64,000 nucleotides of DNA from Thermococcus sp. P6 (GCF_002214525.1 NZ_CP015104.1:434001-498000); one strand, 5' to 3'; positions 9,469-20,450 are shown, numbered from the stretch's first letter. Program-made: numbers and translations. The notes: generated by a model not told the origin, from the sequence alone.

Positions 9469-10080
9469 ATGGAAGGAGCAGAAACCATCATTCAGGAGAT
9501 CAACAGGGAAGCGGAAGAGAAGATACGTTACATACTCGAGGAAGCCCGGAAGGAGGCCGAGAGGATCAGAGAAGAGGCCAGGAAGAGGGCCGAAGCGAGG
9601 GCCGAGTGGGTACTGAGAAAGGCCAGAACGCAGGCCGAGACGGAAAAGCAGCGCATAATAGCCGGCGCCCGCCTCGAGGTCAGGAAAAAGCGCCTTGAGG
9701 TTCAGGAATCCCTCATCAGGGAGGTAATAAGCGCCCTCAGGGACAGACTCGCGGAACTTGGGGATGAAGAGTACTTTCCGATGCTCGTGGATCTTACCGC
9801 AGAGGCCCTGAAGGAACTCGGTGTGGAAAAGGCCGTCCTCAGGTCCAACGAGAGAACCCTCAGGCTGCTCGAGGCAAGGCTTCAGGAATTCAGGGGAGAG
9901 GTTTCCTCAAAGCTGGGAAGGGAAGTTGAGATACATCTCGGCGAGCCCATCTCCACCACGGGCGGAATCCTCGTTGAGACTCCAGATGGATCTGTTAGGG
10001 TTGACAACACCTTCGAGGCGAGGATCGAGAGGTTTGAGAGCGAGCTGAGGGCGGAGATAGCCGGGGCTCTCTTCGGGTGA
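9469..10080 (+). CDS. atpE: A1Ao ATP synthase subunit E
   Basis: 203 residues. It has an N-terminal Glu/Arg/Ala coiled coil (about 1-95) and a globular C-terminal alpha/beta head (about 100-203), the standard peripheral-stalk E subunit that joins subunit H and the top of the A3B3 head. It follows atpK by 37 bases, with a GGAGGAAG ribosome binding site. Confidence 0.94.
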   Translation: MEGAETIIQEINREAEEKIRYILEEARKEAERIREEARKRAEARAEWVLRKARTQAETEKQRIIAGARLEVRKKRLEVQESLIREVISALRDRLAELGDEEYFPMLVDLTAEALKELGVEKAVLRSNERTLRLLEARLQEFRGEVSSKLGREVEIHLGEPISTTGGILVETPDGSVRVDNTFEARIERFESELRAEIAGALFG

Positions 10081-10085
10081 GGCCA

Positions 10086-11186
10086 ATGGAAACCGGACCC
10101 ATAAGCGCAATCCTCGACACGACGCTGGCCATTATTTTCACGTGGGTGGGCTACAAGACCGCCGCAATAGTGTGGAAGTACACTCCCTACTCCTATCCGA
10201 ACGCCAGAATAAACGCCATGGAGGCAAAGCTCCTCAGCGAACAGCGCTTCAACGAACTGGCGGAGAGCAGAACCCTGCAGAACTTCGTGGTTAACCTCGA
10301 GGACACCGACTACAGGGACTATCTCACCGGGATATCGACCTACAACGTTGAGGAGATAGAGCGTTCCCTCGAGAGGGCCCTCGCCGGAACCTACGAGCTC
10401 ATGATCAAGATCCTTCCCGGTAGGGTGAGTCCCTTCTTCAGGCTCATGCTTGAGGAGTGGGACGTCAGGAACGTGACCAGCGTGGTGAAAGCTAAGTTCA
10501 GGGGAGAACCAGCGAGCGATTACGTCATGGAGATCGGCCCGATGCTCCCCAAGGTTAAAGCCATGGCCGAAGCAAAGAGCCCGGAGGAGATGCTCGTGAT
10601 CCTCGAGGGGACACCCTACGAGGGACCGTACCAGAGGCTGCTTCTGGGTGAGATATCAATTCAGGAGTTCGAGACCGAGCTCTACAGGATGCACTACGGG
10701 AAGCTTCTCAGCTATGCACTCTCGAAGAAGAACGACGAGAGGGTTATCCTTGAGGAGTTCGTCAGACTCAGGATCGACAGAACCAACATCCTCACCGTCC
10801 TCCGGGCGAAGGCGGCGGGAATGGACTCCGAGAAGATAAAGTCGCTCGTAATCCCGGGGGGAAGCGTGAAACTCGACCCGCTCATCCACGTCGAGGACCT
10901 GAGCATGGCCCTCGCCGAGCTCGATTCCACGAGGTACGGGAAGGTCATCAGGGACGTCAGAGAGGAAGTGGAGAAGGACCTGAGCGTCCTTGAGAGGGCG
11001 TTGGATAAGTACATCCTTGAAAGGATGGGTGAGCTCACGAGGTTCTACCCCCTCAGCGTCGCCACACCGCTCGGTTACATCCTCAAAAGGGAGAGGGAGA
11101 TAAGGAAGCTCAGGGCCATAGCCAAGCTGATAGAGGACGGGGTCGAACCGGAGAGGATAAAGGAACTCGTGGGTGATGTTGCATGA
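10086..11186 (+). CDS. atpC: A1Ao ATP synthase subunit C (V-type d family)
   Basis: 366 residues, mainly helical. It couples the central stalk to the K ring. The ATG at 10086 is taken as the start because GGTGA, which includes the atpE stop, sits five bases before it. A GTG at 10077 in the same frame would overlap that site. The stop overlaps the atpF start (ATGA). Confidence 0.92.
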   Translation: METGPISAILDTTLAIIFTWVGYKTAAIVWKYTPYSYPNARINAMEAKLLSEQRFNELAESRTLQNFVVNLEDTDYRDYLTGISTYNVEEIERSLERALAGTYELMIKILPGRVSPFFRLMLEEWDVRNVTSVVKAKFRGEPASDYVMEIGPMLPKVKAMAEAKSPEEMLVILEGTPYEGPYQRLLLGEISIQEFETELYRMHYGKLLSYALSKKNDERVILEEFVRLRIDRTNILTVLRAKAAGMDSEKIKSLVIPGGSVKLDPLIHVEDLSMALAELDSTRYGKVIRDVREEVEKDLSVLERALDKYILERMGELTRFYPLSVATPLGYILKREREIRKLRAIAKLIEDGVEPERIKELVGDVA

Positions 11187-11491
11187 AGATTGCGGTGCTC
11201 GGCGACAGGGACACGGCACTTGGCTTCAAGCTGGCCGGTGCCCACGAGGTCTACTCCTTCAACGACACCCCTACGGAGATGGAGCGCCTCAAAAACAAGC
11301 TGAAGGAGCTCGTCAATAGGGATGACGTTGGGATAATACTGATAACCGAGAGATTCGCCGGAAGGATTGAGCTTCCGGATGTGAAAGTTCCGATCATCAT
11401 TCAGGTGCCGGACAAGTCCGGTTCACGGCTCGGTGAGGAAGCCATCAGAAGAATCGTTAGGAAGGCAATCGGTGTTGAGGTAAAGAGGTGA
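11183..11491 (+). CDS. atpF: A1Ao ATP synthase subunit F
   Basis: 102 residues with a small Rossmann-like fold ([19 protein letters not shown] at the N-terminus). Central-stalk subunit that binds the rotor D subunit and modulates ATP hydrolysis. The start overlaps the atpC stop by four bases. Confidence 0.94.
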   Translation: MKIAVLGDRDTALGFKLAGAHEVYSFNDTPTEMERLKNKLKELVNRDDVGIILITERFAGRIELPDVKVPIIIQVPDKSGSRLGEEAIRRIVRKAIGVEVKR

Positions 11492-11496
11492 AAGAA

Positions 11497-13254
11497 ATGG
11501 GAAGGATAATTCGAGTTACCGGTCCTTTGGTGGTTGCCGACGGGATGAAGGGAAGCAAGATGTACGAGGTCGTCCGCGTCGGCGAAATGGGCCTTATAGG
11601 AGAAATCATCCGCCTTGAAGGTGACAGAGCCGTCATACAGGTCTACGAAGAAACCACGGGGATCAGACCCGGTGAACCCGTCGAGGGAACAGGCTCTTCC
11701 CTGAGCGTTGAGCTCGGCCCGGGACTTTTAACGGCCATGTACGACGGTATCCAGAGGCCCCTTGAGGTCCTCAGAAACCTCAGCGGGGACTTCATAGCGA
11801 GAGGCCTTACGGCCCCGGCCCTGCCGAGGGATAAGAAGTGGCACTTCACCCCGAAGGTGAAGGCCGGGGACAGGGTGACCTCCGGTGACGTTCTCGGCGT
11901 GGTTCCGGAGACGAGCATCATCGAGCACAGAATCCTTGTTCCACCCGGGATCGAGGGAGAGGTAATCGAGATAGCCGAGGAGGGCGATTACACCATCGAG
12001 GAGGTCATAGCGAAGGTGAAAAAGCCTGACGGGAACGTTGAGAAGCTCAAGATGTACCACCGCTGGCCCGTCCGTGTGAAGAGACCCTACGCGAAAAAAC
12101 TCCCACCGGAGGTTCCTCTCATCACCGGCCAGAGAACCATAGACACGTTCTTCAGTCAGGCAAAGGGCGGAACCGCGGCCATTCCCGGACCCTTCGGTTC
12201 GGGGAAGACGGTAACCCAGCACCAGCTGGCCAAGTGGAGCGACGCTCAGGTTGTTGTCTACATAGGCTGCGGTGAGCGCGGAAACGAGATGACGGACGTT
12301 CTCGAGGAGTTCCCCAAGCTCAAGGACCCGAAGACCGGAAAGCCGCTCATGGAGAGAACCGTTCTCATAGCGAACACCTCGAACATGCCCGTTGCCGCCC
12401 GTGAGGCCTCCATCTACACGGGGATCACGATAGCCGAGTACTTCCGTGATCAGGGTTACGACGTTGCTTTGATGGCCGACTCAACCTCAAGATGGGCCGA
12501 GGCTTTGAGGGAGATCTCGGGTAGGCTTGAGGAGATGCCGGGTGAAGAAGGTTATCCGGCCTACCTCGCGAGCAGGATAGCCGAATTCTACGAGCGTGCC
12601 GGCAGGGTGGTAGCACTCGGGAGCGACGGAAGGATCGGAAGCGTCTCGGTCACAGGGGCAGTCTCACCGCCCGGCGGTGACTTCAGCGAGCCCGTGGTTC
12701 AGAACACCCTGAGGGTAGTCAAGGTGTTCTGGGCTCTCGATGCCGATCTGGCAAGGAGGAGGCACTTCCCGGCCATCAACTGGCTGAGGAGTTACTCGCT
12801 CTACCTCGACGCGGTCCAGGACTGGTGGCATGAAAACGTCGATCCAGAGTGGAGGAAGATGCGCGATCAGGCCATGGCGCTCCTCCAGAAGGAGGCCGAA
12901 CTTCAGGAGATAGTCAGGATAGTCGGTCCCGACGCTCTGCCCGACAGGGAAAAGGCAACGCTCCTCGTCACGAGGATGATCCGTGAGGACTACCTCCAGC
13001 AGGACGCCTTCGACGAGGTCGACACCTACTGCCCGCCGAAGAAGCAGGTTACCATGATGAGGGTCATCCTCAACTTCCACGAGAGAACTATGGAGGCCAT
13101 CGACAAAGGCGTTCCCGTTGAGGAGATCGCCAAGCTCCCGGTCAGGGAGAAGATAGGCCGCATGAAGTTCGAGCCCGACGTTGAGAAGATCAGGGCCCTT
13201 ATCGACGAAACGAACGAGCAGTTTGAGAAGCTCTTCAAGGAGTATGGGGCGTGA
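11497..13254 (+). CDS. atpA: A1Ao ATP synthase catalytic subunit A
   Basis: 585 residues. Catalytic subunit with the archaeal/V-type P-loop GPFGSGKT near residue 231, preceded by the non-homologous A-subunit insertion (about 115-205). ATG 11497 follows GAGGTGA by five bases and gives the usual length; a GTG at 11488 overlaps that site. The P-loop region is uninterrupted, so there is no intein. Its stop TGA overlaps an upstream in-frame ATG of atpB. Confidence 0.96.
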   Translation: MGRIIRVTGPLVVADGMKGSKMYEVVRVGEMGLIGEIIRLEGDRAVIQVYEETTGIRPGEPVEGTGSSLSVELGPGLLTAMYDGIQRPLEVLRNLSGDFIARGLTAPALPRDKKWHFTPKVKAGDRVTSGDVLGVVPETSIIEHRILVPPGIEGEVIEIAEEGDYTIEEVIAKVKKPDGNVEKLKMYHRWPVRVKRPYAKKLPPEVPLITGQRTIDTFFSQAKGGTAAIPGPFGSGKTVTQHQLAKWSDAQVVVYIGCGERGNEMTDVLEEFPKLKDPKTGKPLMERTVLIANTSNMPVAAREASIYTGITIAEYFRDQGYDVALMADSTSRWAEALREISGRLEEMPGEEGYPAYLASRIAEFYERAGRVVALGSDGRIGSVSVTGAVSPPGGDFSEPVVQNTLRVVKVFWALDADLARRRHFPAINWLRSYSLYLDAVQDWWHENVDPEWRKMRDQAMALLQKEAELQEIVRIVGPDALPDREKATLLVTRMIREDYLQQDAFDEVDTYCPPKKQVTMMRVILNFHERTMEAIDKGVPVEEIAKLPVREKIGRMKFEPDVEKIRALIDETNEQFEKLFKEYGA

Positions 13255-13259
13255 TGTCG

Positions 13260-14651
13260 ATGCCGGGAATGGAGTATTCAACCGTTAGCAAGATCTACGG
13301 CCCGCTAATGATCGTTCAGGGCGTCAAGGGCGTCGCCTACGGTGAGGTTGTTGAGGTAGAAACCCAGAGCGGTGAGAAGAGGAAGGGACAGGTTCTCGAG
13401 GCCAGAGAGGACATGGCCGTAATTCAGGTTTTCGAGGGTACGAGGGATCTTGACGTAAGAACGACGAGCGTTCGCTTTACGGGTGAGACCCTCAAGGTTC
13501 CCGTTTCGATGGACATGCTCGGCAGGGTCTTCAACGGTATCGGAAGGCCCATAGACGGCGGTCCCGAGATAATTCCCGAGGACAGAAGGGACGTTCACGG
13601 TGCCCCCCTCAATCCGGTCGCGAGGGCCTACCCGAGGGACTTCATCCAGACGGGTATCAGCGCGATAGACGGGATGAACACCCTCATCCGCGGTCAGAAA
13701 CTGCCGATCTTCAGCGGTTCCGGTCTTCCCCACAACATGCTCGCGGCACAGATAGCCAGACAGGCGAAGGTTCTCGGCGAGGAGGAGAAGTTTGCCGTGG
13801 TCTTTGCCGCCATGGGCATCACCTACGAGGAGGCCAGCTTCTTCAGGAAGAGCCTGGAGGAGACGGGTGCTATAGAGAGAGCCGTTCTCTTCCTCAATCT
13901 GGCAGACGACCCGGCCATCGAGAGGATCATCACCCCCCGTATGGCGCTCACGGTTGCCGAATACCTTGCCTACGACTACGACATGCAGGTGCTGGTCATA
14001 CTGACGGACATGACCAACTACGCGGAGGCACTGCGTGAGATCTCAGCGGCGAGGGAAGAGGTTCCAGGAAGGCGCGGTTATCCGGGTTACATGTACACCG
14101 ATCTGGCTACGATCTACGAGCGCGCCGGTCGTGTTAGGGGAAGGAAGGGTAGCATAACTCAGGTGCCCATCCTGACGATGCCGGACGATGACATAACCCA
14201 CCCGATACCGGACCTCACCGGCTACATCACCGAGGGCCAGATAGTTCTGAGCAGGGAACTCCACCGGAAGGGTGTCTATCCACCCATCGACGTCCTTCCG
14301 AGCCTTAGCAGGCTGATGAAGGACGGTATCGGTAAGGGAATGACGAGGGAAGACCATCCGCAGCTCAGCCAGCAGCTCTACGCTGCTTACGCAGAAGGAC
14401 GCTCTCTGAGGGACCTCGTAGCGGTCGTCGGTGAAGAGGCCCTAAGCGAGACGGACAGGAAGTACCTCAAATTCGCGGACAGGTTCGAGAGGGAATTTGT
14501 AGCGCAGCGCTATGACGAGGACAGGGGCATCTTCGAGACCCTCGACCTCGGCTGGGAACTCCTCGCGGAGCTGCCCGAGGGCGAGCTCAAGCGCATCAGG
14601 AAGGAGTACATCCTCAAGTACCACCCGAAGTACAGAAAAAGGGAGGGCTGA
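13260..14651 (+). CDS. atpB: A1Ao ATP synthase regulatory subunit B
   Basis: 463 residues, the non-catalytic nucleotide-binding partner of subunit A. At the P-loop position it has GSGLPHN (about 152-158) instead of a canonical Walker A, as in all B subunits. ATG 13260 gives the MPGMEYS start usual in Thermococcales; ATG 13254, overlapping the atpA stop, is the alternative. Confidence 0.94.
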   Translation: MPGMEYSTVSKIYGPLMIVQGVKGVAYGEVVEVETQSGEKRKGQVLEAREDMAVIQVFEGTRDLDVRTTSVRFTGETLKVPVSMDMLGRVFNGIGRPIDGGPEIIPEDRRDVHGAPLNPVARAYPRDFIQTGISAIDGMNTLIRGQKLPIFSGSGLPHNMLAAQIARQAKVLGEEEKFAVVFAAMGITYEEASFFRKSLEETGAIERAVLFLNLADDPAIERIITPRMALTVAEYLAYDYDMQVLVILTDMTNYAEALREISAAREEVPGRRGYPGYMYTDLATIYERAGRVRGRKGSITQVPILTMPDDDITHPIPDLTGYITEGQIVLSRELHRKGVYPPIDVLPSLSRLMKDGIGKGMTREDHPQLSQQLYAAYAEGRSLRDLVAVVGEEALSETDRKYLKFADRFEREFVAQRYDEDRGIFETLDLGWELLAELPEGELKRIRKEYILKYHPKYRKREG

Positions 14652-14675
14652 CCTCCCGGATTTCAGGTGGTTGAG

Positions 14676-15320
14676 ATGGCAGAGCTGCTCAACGTAAAGC
14701 CAACCCGCATGGAACTCCTCAACCTCAAGAGGCGCATTACCCTCGCCAGAAAGGGCCACAAGCTCCTGAAGGACAAACAGGATGCCCTCGTTATGGAGTT
14801 CCTCACGATATACGACGAAGCTTTACGGCTCAGGGGGGAGCTCGGAGAGAAAATGGCCGAGGCTTTCAGGGCCCTTCAGGCCGCGGAAATGGACGCCGGG
14901 ACCCTCCGCCTGAAGGAGATAGCCCTCTCCGTGAAGCCCAACCGGGAGGTTGAGATAAAGGAAAGGAACGTCATGGGGGTGCCCGTTCCCCTCATCGAGG
15001 CCGAATCCTTCAGAAGGGGCGCGGATGAAAGGGGCTACGCCTTCGTCTCGAGCTCGGTAAAGGTTGACGTCGCCTCGGAGAAGTTCGAGGAAGTCCTCGA
15101 AACTGCGGTCCGTCTGGCCGAGGTGGAGGAGACCCTGAAGAGGCTCGCGAGGGAGATAGAGGTTACAAAGAGGCGCGTCAATGCCCTCGAATACATCATA
15201 ATACCGCGCATGGAGGCTACAATGAGGTTCATCGAACAGCGACTGGACGAGATGGAGCGCGAGAACTTCTTCAGGCTGAAGAGGGTTAAGGCCCTGATTG
15301 AGGCCCGGGCAGGTGGATGA
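14676..15320 (+). CDS. atpD: A1Ao ATP synthase subunit D
   Basis: 214 residues. Central rotor shaft with long N- and C-terminal helices that form a coiled coil inside the A3B3 hexamer. ATG 14676 gives the conserved N-terminus [15 protein letters not shown]. Last gene of the ATP synthase operon; the next gene starts 45 bases later. Confidence 0.95.
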   Translation: MAELLNVKPTRMELLNLKRRITLARKGHKLLKDKQDALVMEFLTIYDEALRLRGELGEKMAEAFRALQAAEMDAGTLRLKEIALSVKPNREVEIKERNVMGVPVPLIEAESFRRGADERGYAFVSSSVKVDVASEKFEEVLETAVRLAEVEETLKRLAREIEVTKRRVNALEYIIIPRMEATMRFIEQRLDEMERENFFRLKRVKALIEARAGG

Positions 15321-15365
15321 GGAAAATCCTTTTATCCCGTGCCCTATTTTTTTCACGGTGGTCTC

Positions 15366-16601
15366 ATGACGGAGAAGCTGTTTTACAGGGACGCTTACCT
15401 GTGGGAAGCTGAAACGGGCGTCGTTGCCGTTGAGAAGAAAGGTTCCAGAGTGAGGATTCTGCTCGAGGACACGATCTTCTATCCGGAAGGAGGCGGCCAG
15501 CCTTCGGATAGGGGGACCATATCCGGTGAGGGGTTCAGAATAACCGTTGAAAGGGTGGAGGGGAAAGAGGACGTATGGCACGAGGGGAAGCTTGAGGGAC
15601 GTCTCCCGGAGCCCGGGGAGCCGGTAAGGATGATCCTCGATGCCGAATGGCGCTACGAGAACATGCGCCAGCACACGGGCCAGCATATCCTGTCGGCGGT
15701 TTTTGAAGAGCTTTACGGGGCCAAAACGACGGGCTTCCAGATATTCGAGGACCACAACAAAATAGAGATAGACTATCCGGGGGAGCTCACGTGGGAGGCG
15801 ATCCTCGAGGTCGAGAGGAGGGCCAACGAGATCCTGTGGTCGGATCTGCCGGTCGAAGTCAGGGTTTACGATGAGCTCCCCGGGGAGCTTAAGGGGAAGC
15901 TCAGAAAGGATCTCTCCGAGAAGGTAAAGCCCCCCATAAGGATAGTATCCATCCCGGGCGTTGATAGGGTGCCCTGTGGTGGGACGCACGTGAGGAGCAC
16001 GCGGGAGGTCGGCATGGTAAAGGTGCTCAACTTCTACAGGAAGAGCAGAAAACTCTGGCGCATCGAGTTCGCCTGCGGAAACAGGGCTCTGAAGTATCTC
16101 AACGGGCTCATATCGGACTACTGGGCGGGCCTCGGGGAAATGCCCAACAAGAATCCCCCGCTGGTTGAACGCGTTGATGAGCTCAAGAGGGAGATGAAAA
16201 AACTGCAGGAAGAAAAGGACGCCCTCAGAAAGGAACTCTGGAAGTGGAAGGCGAGGGCTCTGCTTGAGGAAGCCGAGGAGATCGGTGGCTTAAAGGTCAT
16301 CAGGTATATTGAGGATGCCCCTATGAAGGATGTTCAGGCCTTCGCGGTTTACCTCGTGGAAAGGAACCCCGGGACCGTTGTCTTAGTTGCAGGCAGAAAC
16401 TACGCAGTATTCGCAAAGAACAGGAACGTCGAGGGTCTCTCGATGAGGGACCTTTTGAGGGAGGTCCTTTCGGAGCTTGGAGGAGGGGGAGGGGGGAGCG
16501 AAACCCTCGCAAAGGGCGGCGGCTTCAGGGCCAGTGGGGAAGAGGTAATAGAAACCGCCCTGAAAAAATTGAGGAGTCACATCGGTGACGCCATCCCCTG
16601 A
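15366..16601 (+). CDS. alaX: Alanyl-tRNA editing protein AlaX-L (AlaX-M plus DHHA1-like domain)
   Basis: 411 residues. Free-standing trans-editing enzyme that hydrolyses mischarged Ser-tRNA(Ala) or Gly-tRNA(Ala). The zinc site is complete: HTGQH (His103, His107) and CGGTH (Cys204, His208). After the editing domain comes a coiled coil (about 270-305) and a C-terminal DHHA1-type domain with glycine-rich stretches (SELGGGGGGS and GGGFRASG), so this is the long form. ATG 15366 sits just after GGTGG; an upstream ATG at 15339 lacks a site. Confidence 0.92.
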   Translation: MTEKLFYRDAYLWEAETGVVAVEKKGSRVRILLEDTIFYPEGGGQPSDRGTISGEGFRITVERVEGKEDVWHEGKLEGRLPEPGEPVRMILDAEWRYENMRQHTGQHILSAVFEELYGAKTTGFQIFEDHNKIEIDYPGELTWEAILEVERRANEILWSDLPVEVRVYDELPGELKGKLRKDLSEKVKPPIRIVSIPGVDRVPCGGTHVRSTREVGMVKVLNFYRKSRKLWRIEFACGNRALKYLNGLISDYWAGLGEMPNKNPPLVERVDELKREMKKLQEEKDALRKELWKWKARALLEEAEEIGGLKVIRYIEDAPMKDVQAFAVYLVERNPGTVVLVAGRNYAVFAKNRNVEGLSMRDLLREVLSELGGGGGGSETLAKGGGFRASGEEVIETALKKLRSHIGDAIP

Positions 16602-16612
16602 GTTCCCGGTCA

Positions 16613-17278
16613 TCACCTTTTTAAGAGACCGCGATTTAACCCTCTGGGAATTTTCCCGGCCTTTTTCTGTACCTTCCTCGTTGTGAATAAACCCACGACG
16701 GCTATCTCGTTCCCGAGCAGGATCCCACGGTTGTTCCTCGCCACTAACCATCCAAAGGCGGCGCCAAAGACAAGCCCCCCAATCCAGAGGTACAGGATAA
16801 ACCTGTTCGCACCCATACCGCTCGATCCGAGGGTTACCGAGAGGGTCCTGTAGGCAAGGGCAAAGGCGACGACGAAGATGGTCTCCACGAGTAGGGCCAT
16901 TTCTGTAGCTCTTCCGATCACCCCAAGGGCCCTGCCCTCTCTGGTGTATTCCCGGATTACCCTGTGGTCATGGAGGCCGTAGACGAGGAGCTTTGTTATG
17001 CCCGCCCCTCCCCTGAAGGCCAGAAAACCGAAGAGTGACGCGGTGACTCCGGAGAGGCTCCAGTTCCAGAGCCTGAGAAAGGCCCACGTCCCGATGATGA
17101 GCCATGTTAACTTGTATATCCTTTCGAGACCCTTCTTTTCATTTTCGGGAACGTCAACCCGCAGAACCTTCCTCCACGTCCTTCCAGTCAAGTTGCTGAA
17201 GACCCTCCACAGCGTCAGGTAAACCCTGACGAGCAGAAAGAGGGTGAGCAACGTGAGGACCAGCAGCTCACGTGTCAT
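16613..17278 (-). CDS. Multi-pass membrane protein of unknown function
   Basis: 221 residues with about five hydrophobic segments (about 3-22, 57-72, 76-95, 125-145 and 160-182) and basic loops. The C-terminal tail is strongly basic (RKVQKKAGKIPRGLNRGLLKR region). No transporter signature is visible. The start ATG at 17278 has GGGAGGGGG just upstream. It is convergent with the AlaX gene, 11 bases apart. I do not recognise the family. Confidence 0.75.
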   Translation of the reverse strand: MTRELLVLTLLTLFLLVRVYLTLWRVFSNLTGRTWRKVLRVDVPENEKKGLERIYKLTWLIIGTWAFLRLWNWSLSGVTASLFGFLAFRGGAGITKLLVYGLHDHRVIREYTREGRALGVIGRATEMALLVETIFVVAFALAYRTLSVTLGSSGMGANRFILYLWIGGLVFGAAFGWLVARNNRGILLGNEIAVVGLFTTRKVQKKAGKIPRGLNRGLLKR

Positions 17279-17312
17279 ACCCCCTCCCCTTCATAAGGGA
17301 TGGAAACTGCAA

Positions 17313-18230
17313 TTAAACCTTCCCGTCCAGGCTTTTCCGTTCCCTCTTTACGGCGGGTGCAACGTCCCTGACAACGCGCCTCGCACTGAAGAGCGTCAGG
17401 GGATCCATGGTCCTATAGATGACTAACTGGCAACCGCTGATTCTCGTGTCTATGTACCCCTTCGCCTCCATGGCCGCGTTAAGGTACTCCCTCACGCTTT
17501 CGGCCCTCTCAAAATCAAGCCCCCCTTTCCTGAGCCTCTCAACGTTAAGCTCGTGAAGGGTAAGGGGCTGGAGCATCATCTCATCCACGCCAAGCGATGC
17601 TGCAAGCTCAGCTATTCTGGGTATATCATCGTCGTTTATGCCCGGCATGAATATGGTCCTAACGACGGAGCGGACGCTTTTGTCTCTTCCAACTATCCCG
17701 AGGGCCCTCACGACGGCATCAAAAGTGTCCGCGCCCGTGATTTTCAGGTGCTTCTCCCTGTTCGAAGCGTCGAGGCTTATCATCACGAGGTCGAAATCGA
17801 GCCTGTTCCACAGTTCCTCGGTCAGGAGAGAGCCGTTGGTCTGTAGATCGAGCCTCGCCTCCGGAAACCTCTCGCGAAGCATTCTGTTAACCTCAACTAT
17901 CCTCGGGCTCATCAGAGGCTCCCCGTACTGGGAGACGGTTATGGCGTGCGGATTGTCTCCACCGTAGTAACCGGGCTTTGGAGCCCTCCCGAGCTTTACG
18001 GCAACGTTGGAATAGCAGAATATGCAATCGTGGTTGCAGGCGGGGGTAAGCTCGTAGCTCGCATGATGAACCGGGTTCGGGTTGCTCAGATCGAGCCCCT
18101 CGCAGCCCTCACAGTGGGTCGGAACCTTCAGCTCCATGACGAACCTTTTAAGGATCTTCGCCTCCCTGTTCTCAAGGATCTGAGGTTCCACCCCCATTCT
18201 CCTCGCAAACTCCTCCCAGCTGTACCTCAT
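17313..18230 (-). CDS. Radical SAM protein
   Basis: 305 residues. The [4Fe-4S]-SAM motif is CNHDCIFC (about residues 67-74), followed by a radical SAM TIM-barrel with GEPLMSP and a DLQTNGSLL strand. Two further cysteines precede it in HCEGCEGLD. The start is ATG 18230 after GGTGAG; an upstream in-frame extension lies in the neighbour's intergenic stretch. The substrate is unknown. The N-terminal Cys pair and the general layout resemble archaeal radical SAM proteins of unassigned function. It is downstream of pyrK, with 47 bases between. Confidence 0.85.
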   Translation of the reverse strand: MRYSWEEFARRMGVEPQILENREAKILKRFVMELKVPTHCEGCEGLDLSNPNPVHHASYELTPACNHDCIFCYSNVAVKLGRAPKPGYYGGDNPHAITVSQYGEPLMSPRIVEVNRMLRERFPEARLDLQTNGSLLTEELWNRLDFDLVMISLDASNREKHLKITGADTFDAVVRALGIVGRDKSVRSVVRTIFMPGINDDDIPRIAELAASLGVDEMMLQPLTLHELNVERLRKGGLDFERAESVREYLNAAMEAKGYIDTRISGCQLVIYRTMDPLTLFSARRVVRDVAPAVKRERKSLDGKV

Positions 18231-18277
18231 CCACTCACCGATCCAAAAGGGAGAATGAAGTTTAAAAAGGTGACCCG

Positions 18278-18979
18278 TCAGAGGAGTCCCCGGAGCTGAG
18301 GGCCATCGAAGACCGGCCCGTCCCTGCAGACGAGGTACTTTCCGAGACTGCAGGAACCGCACACCCCGATCCCGCACTTCATGTACCTCTCGGCGGAGAT
18401 CTGGACGTTCCTGTAGTCCATTATCCTCAGCACAGCCCTGAGCATTGGCTCCGGACCGCAGGCGTACACCTCGTCCAGCCGGTCCTTCATCTCACTCAGG
18501 ACTTCCGTTGGAAAGCCCCTCCTGCCGGCCGAGCCGTCATCCGTCGTTATAACAACGTCATCAACGTAATTTTCGGCGTCCATAAGCGCCAGTTCGTCCC
18601 TCGAGCGTGCCCCGTAGATGAGCGTGACCTCCTCAAAATCCTTCCTCCTTTGCCTCGCAAGGGCGTAGAGGGGCGGGATCCCGATACCACCGGCAACGAG
18701 TGCCACTCTGCTCCCCTTCGGCTCAAAGCCCCTCCCGTAGGGTCCCCTTATCCAGAGGTCGTCCCCCTCCCCGAGTTCAAAGAGTCTGGAGGTGAAGGGT
18801 CCAACGCGTTTGACGAGTATCAGATCCTCCCATGCCAGACTGAAGGGCTTCTCCCCGACCCCGGGAAGCCAGACCATCACGAACTGGCCGGCCTCGAATT
18901 CGAACCTCCTTTCGAACCTGAAGGCCTTAACGTCCTTTGCAACCTCCCACGTTTCCTCAAGGGTTGTTCTTTCCAGCAT
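18278..18979 (-). CDS. pyrK: Dihydroorotate dehydrogenase electron transfer subunit PyrK
   Basis: 233 residues. It carries electrons from dihydroorotate dehydrogenase to NAD. FAD-binding ferredoxin-reductase domain (about 1-95, with RGPYGRGF), then an NAD-binding domain (VAGGIGIPPL), then a C-terminal [2Fe-2S] site with the cysteines of CGIGVCGSC and LVC. ATG 18979 lies inside the end of pyrC, so the genes overlap by 23 bases and are coupled. The pyrD partner is not in this window. Confidence 0.93.
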   Translation of the reverse strand: MLERTTLEETWEVAKDVKAFRFERRFEFEAGQFVMVWLPGVGEKPFSLAWEDLILVKRVGPFTSRLFELGEGDDLWIRGPYGRGFEPKGSRVALVAGGIGIPPLYALARQRRKDFEEVTLIYGARSRDELALMDAENYVDDVVITTDDGSAGRRGFPTEVLSEMKDRLDEVYACGPEPMLRAVLRIMDYRNVQISAERYMKCGIGVCGSCSLGKYLVCRDGPVFDGPQLRGLL

Positions 18980-20189
18980 GGATCCTGACCCCCTCGGGCT
19001 TTCCCACGATTTCATCTCCTTCCATAACCACCTTTCCGTGTAGAATCGTCATCACAACCTTTCCCTTTAGTTTTTTACCCTCCCACGGGCTCCATTTTGC
19101 CTTCGTGTAAAACTCCTCCGGTTTAACCTTCCACTCCCTTCGAAGATCCACGACCGTAAAATCGGCATCCCTTCCAGCTTCAAGCCCCTTGTTTCTTATC
19201 CCGAAAACCCTGATGGGATTCTCGTGCATCTTTTCCACTACATCAAAAAGGGTTATCAAACCCCTGTTCACAGCATCGAGGAGCAAGGAAACCTCTGTTT
19301 CAAGGCCGGGAATTCCAGCAGCCCCGCTTTCTTTGTCCTCTGGGGTGTGAGGTGCGTGATCGCTGGCTATTATGGGAATTCTCCCGAAGTTTTTCCAGAG
19401 GGCTTTCCTGTGCCTCTCGTCCCTCAGCGGGGGGTACACCTTTAGAAAGGGGTTCTTCTCGTAGTCCTTCTTCGTCAGGAAGAGGTGGTGTGGCGTTACC
19501 TCGAAGCTGACCCATGGGAGGTTTGCCCCGAGTATTGAACCAATTCCCCCTTCGGTGGTGACGTGGCAGATATTCAGGGGCTTTTTTAAGCGTTCTGCCG
19601 CTCTTAGCGCCCTTTTGATCGCCCTTACCTCCGCTTCGGGAGGTCTATCCGGGTTTTTTGTTATCACCTCCGGGTCCTCCGCGTGAACGCTCACCACCCC
19701 GGGTGCGCACCCGTAATCTTTCTCGAAGTCCATCGAAAAAAACCCGCCCGTTGAGGCTCCCATGAATATCTTGTAAAAATCTGCCTTTACCCTTCCCGCC
19801 TCCCCGCAGTTCCCGTTCACAAGAAAACTCAGGGCATAATCGGCGTAGCTCCTTCCCCTGAAAGCCTTCATCCTTTTTTCAAAAGTTTCCGCACTGGTTA
19901 CGGCCGGATCCGTGTTGGGCATGTCGAAAACCGTTGTTATCCCGCCGTGTACGGCCGCCATCGTTCCGCTCCGGATCGTCTCCTTGGAGCTCTGCCTGAA
20001 ATCCCTGAGGTGGACGTGAACGTCTATAAGGCCGGGGAGCAGGACCTGTCCATTCCCGATCTCAATCAGCCTTTCTCCCTTCAATCCGCCCCGGGATATT
20101 CTGGAGATTCTACCGTCGAGAACTCCCACGCTTCCCTCCGTTAACCCCCCATCCTTCAGGAACCTTCCCTTAAGAACGAGATCGTACAT
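18957..20189 (-). CDS. pyrC: Dihydroorotase
   Basis: 410 residues. Cyclises carbamoyl-aspartate to dihydroorotate in pyrimidine synthesis. Amidohydrolase metal ligands are visible: HVH (58 and 60), the Lys of YKIFMGAST, SVHAED, CHVTT and the catalytic Asp in ASDHAPH. The start is ATG 20189 after GGTGGCGGG; a GTG at 20201 lies within that site. First gene of a minus-strand pyrC-pyrK unit with a TATA-like box at 20220-20228. Confidence 0.94.
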   Translation of the reverse strand: MYDLVLKGRFLKDGGLTEGSVGVLDGRISRISRGGLKGERLIEIGNGQVLLPGLIDVHVHLRDFRQSSKETIRSGTMAAVHGGITTVFDMPNTDPAVTSAETFEKRMKAFRGRSYADYALSFLVNGNCGEAGRVKADFYKIFMGASTGGFFSMDFEKDYGCAPGVVSVHAEDPEVITKNPDRPPEAEVRAIKRALRAAERLKKPLNICHVTTEGGIGSILGANLPWVSFEVTPHHLFLTKKDYEKNPFLKVYPPLRDERHRKALWKNFGRIPIIASDHAPHTPEDKESGAAGIPGLETEVSLLLDAVNRGLITLFDVVEKMHENPIRVFGIRNKGLEAGRDADFTVVDLRREWKVKPEEFYTKAKWSPWEGKKLKGKVVMTILHGKVVMEGDEIVGKPEGVRIHAGKNNP

Positions 20190-20219
20190 AACGCCCGCCA
20201 CCGGGTTAATGGTGGCCGG

Positions 20220-20228
20220 TTTTAAGTT
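20220..20228 (-). promoter_or_regulatory. TATA box of pyrC-pyrK
   Basis: CTTAAAACC on the minus strand predicts a start near 20200, within about ten bases of the pyrC ATG. Confidence 0.4.
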
Positions 20229-20239
20229 TTTGCCTTCTT

Positions 20240-20450
20240 CCCAGCATCAAAAAAGACCCCCAATAATTTTCTGAACTTTCTACTACATCTTGGTGCCTTC
20301 TTAATCCTTTGCGGGTTCTTTTAGGACAATAAACTGAAATAGAAGCCACCTGAAAAACGCAACACGCCGTAGGGGTTAGATGTCTTCCCATGGGGATGTT
20401 TAAGGCATCCAACGGGCCTTTTTAGCATCGCTACTTTTACACGAACGTAA
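20240..20450. other. Intergenic stretch between divergent pyrC and the ABC importer
   Basis: No gene with a credible start and ribosome binding site in either strand. It contains a short imperfect inverted repeat, GGATG and CATCC, at about 20393-20410, but no recognisable RNA. It probably holds only the upstream promoter DNA of the importer. Confidence 0.4.

Noticed and set aside
11497-13254. Possible intein in atpA, as in some archaea
   Set aside because: The protein has normal length and an unbroken P-loop; no splicing motifs.
14823-15989. 388-codon minus-strand frame across atpD and alaX
   Set aside because: It spans two well-supported plus-strand genes with complete motifs; no promoter or ribosome binding site for it.
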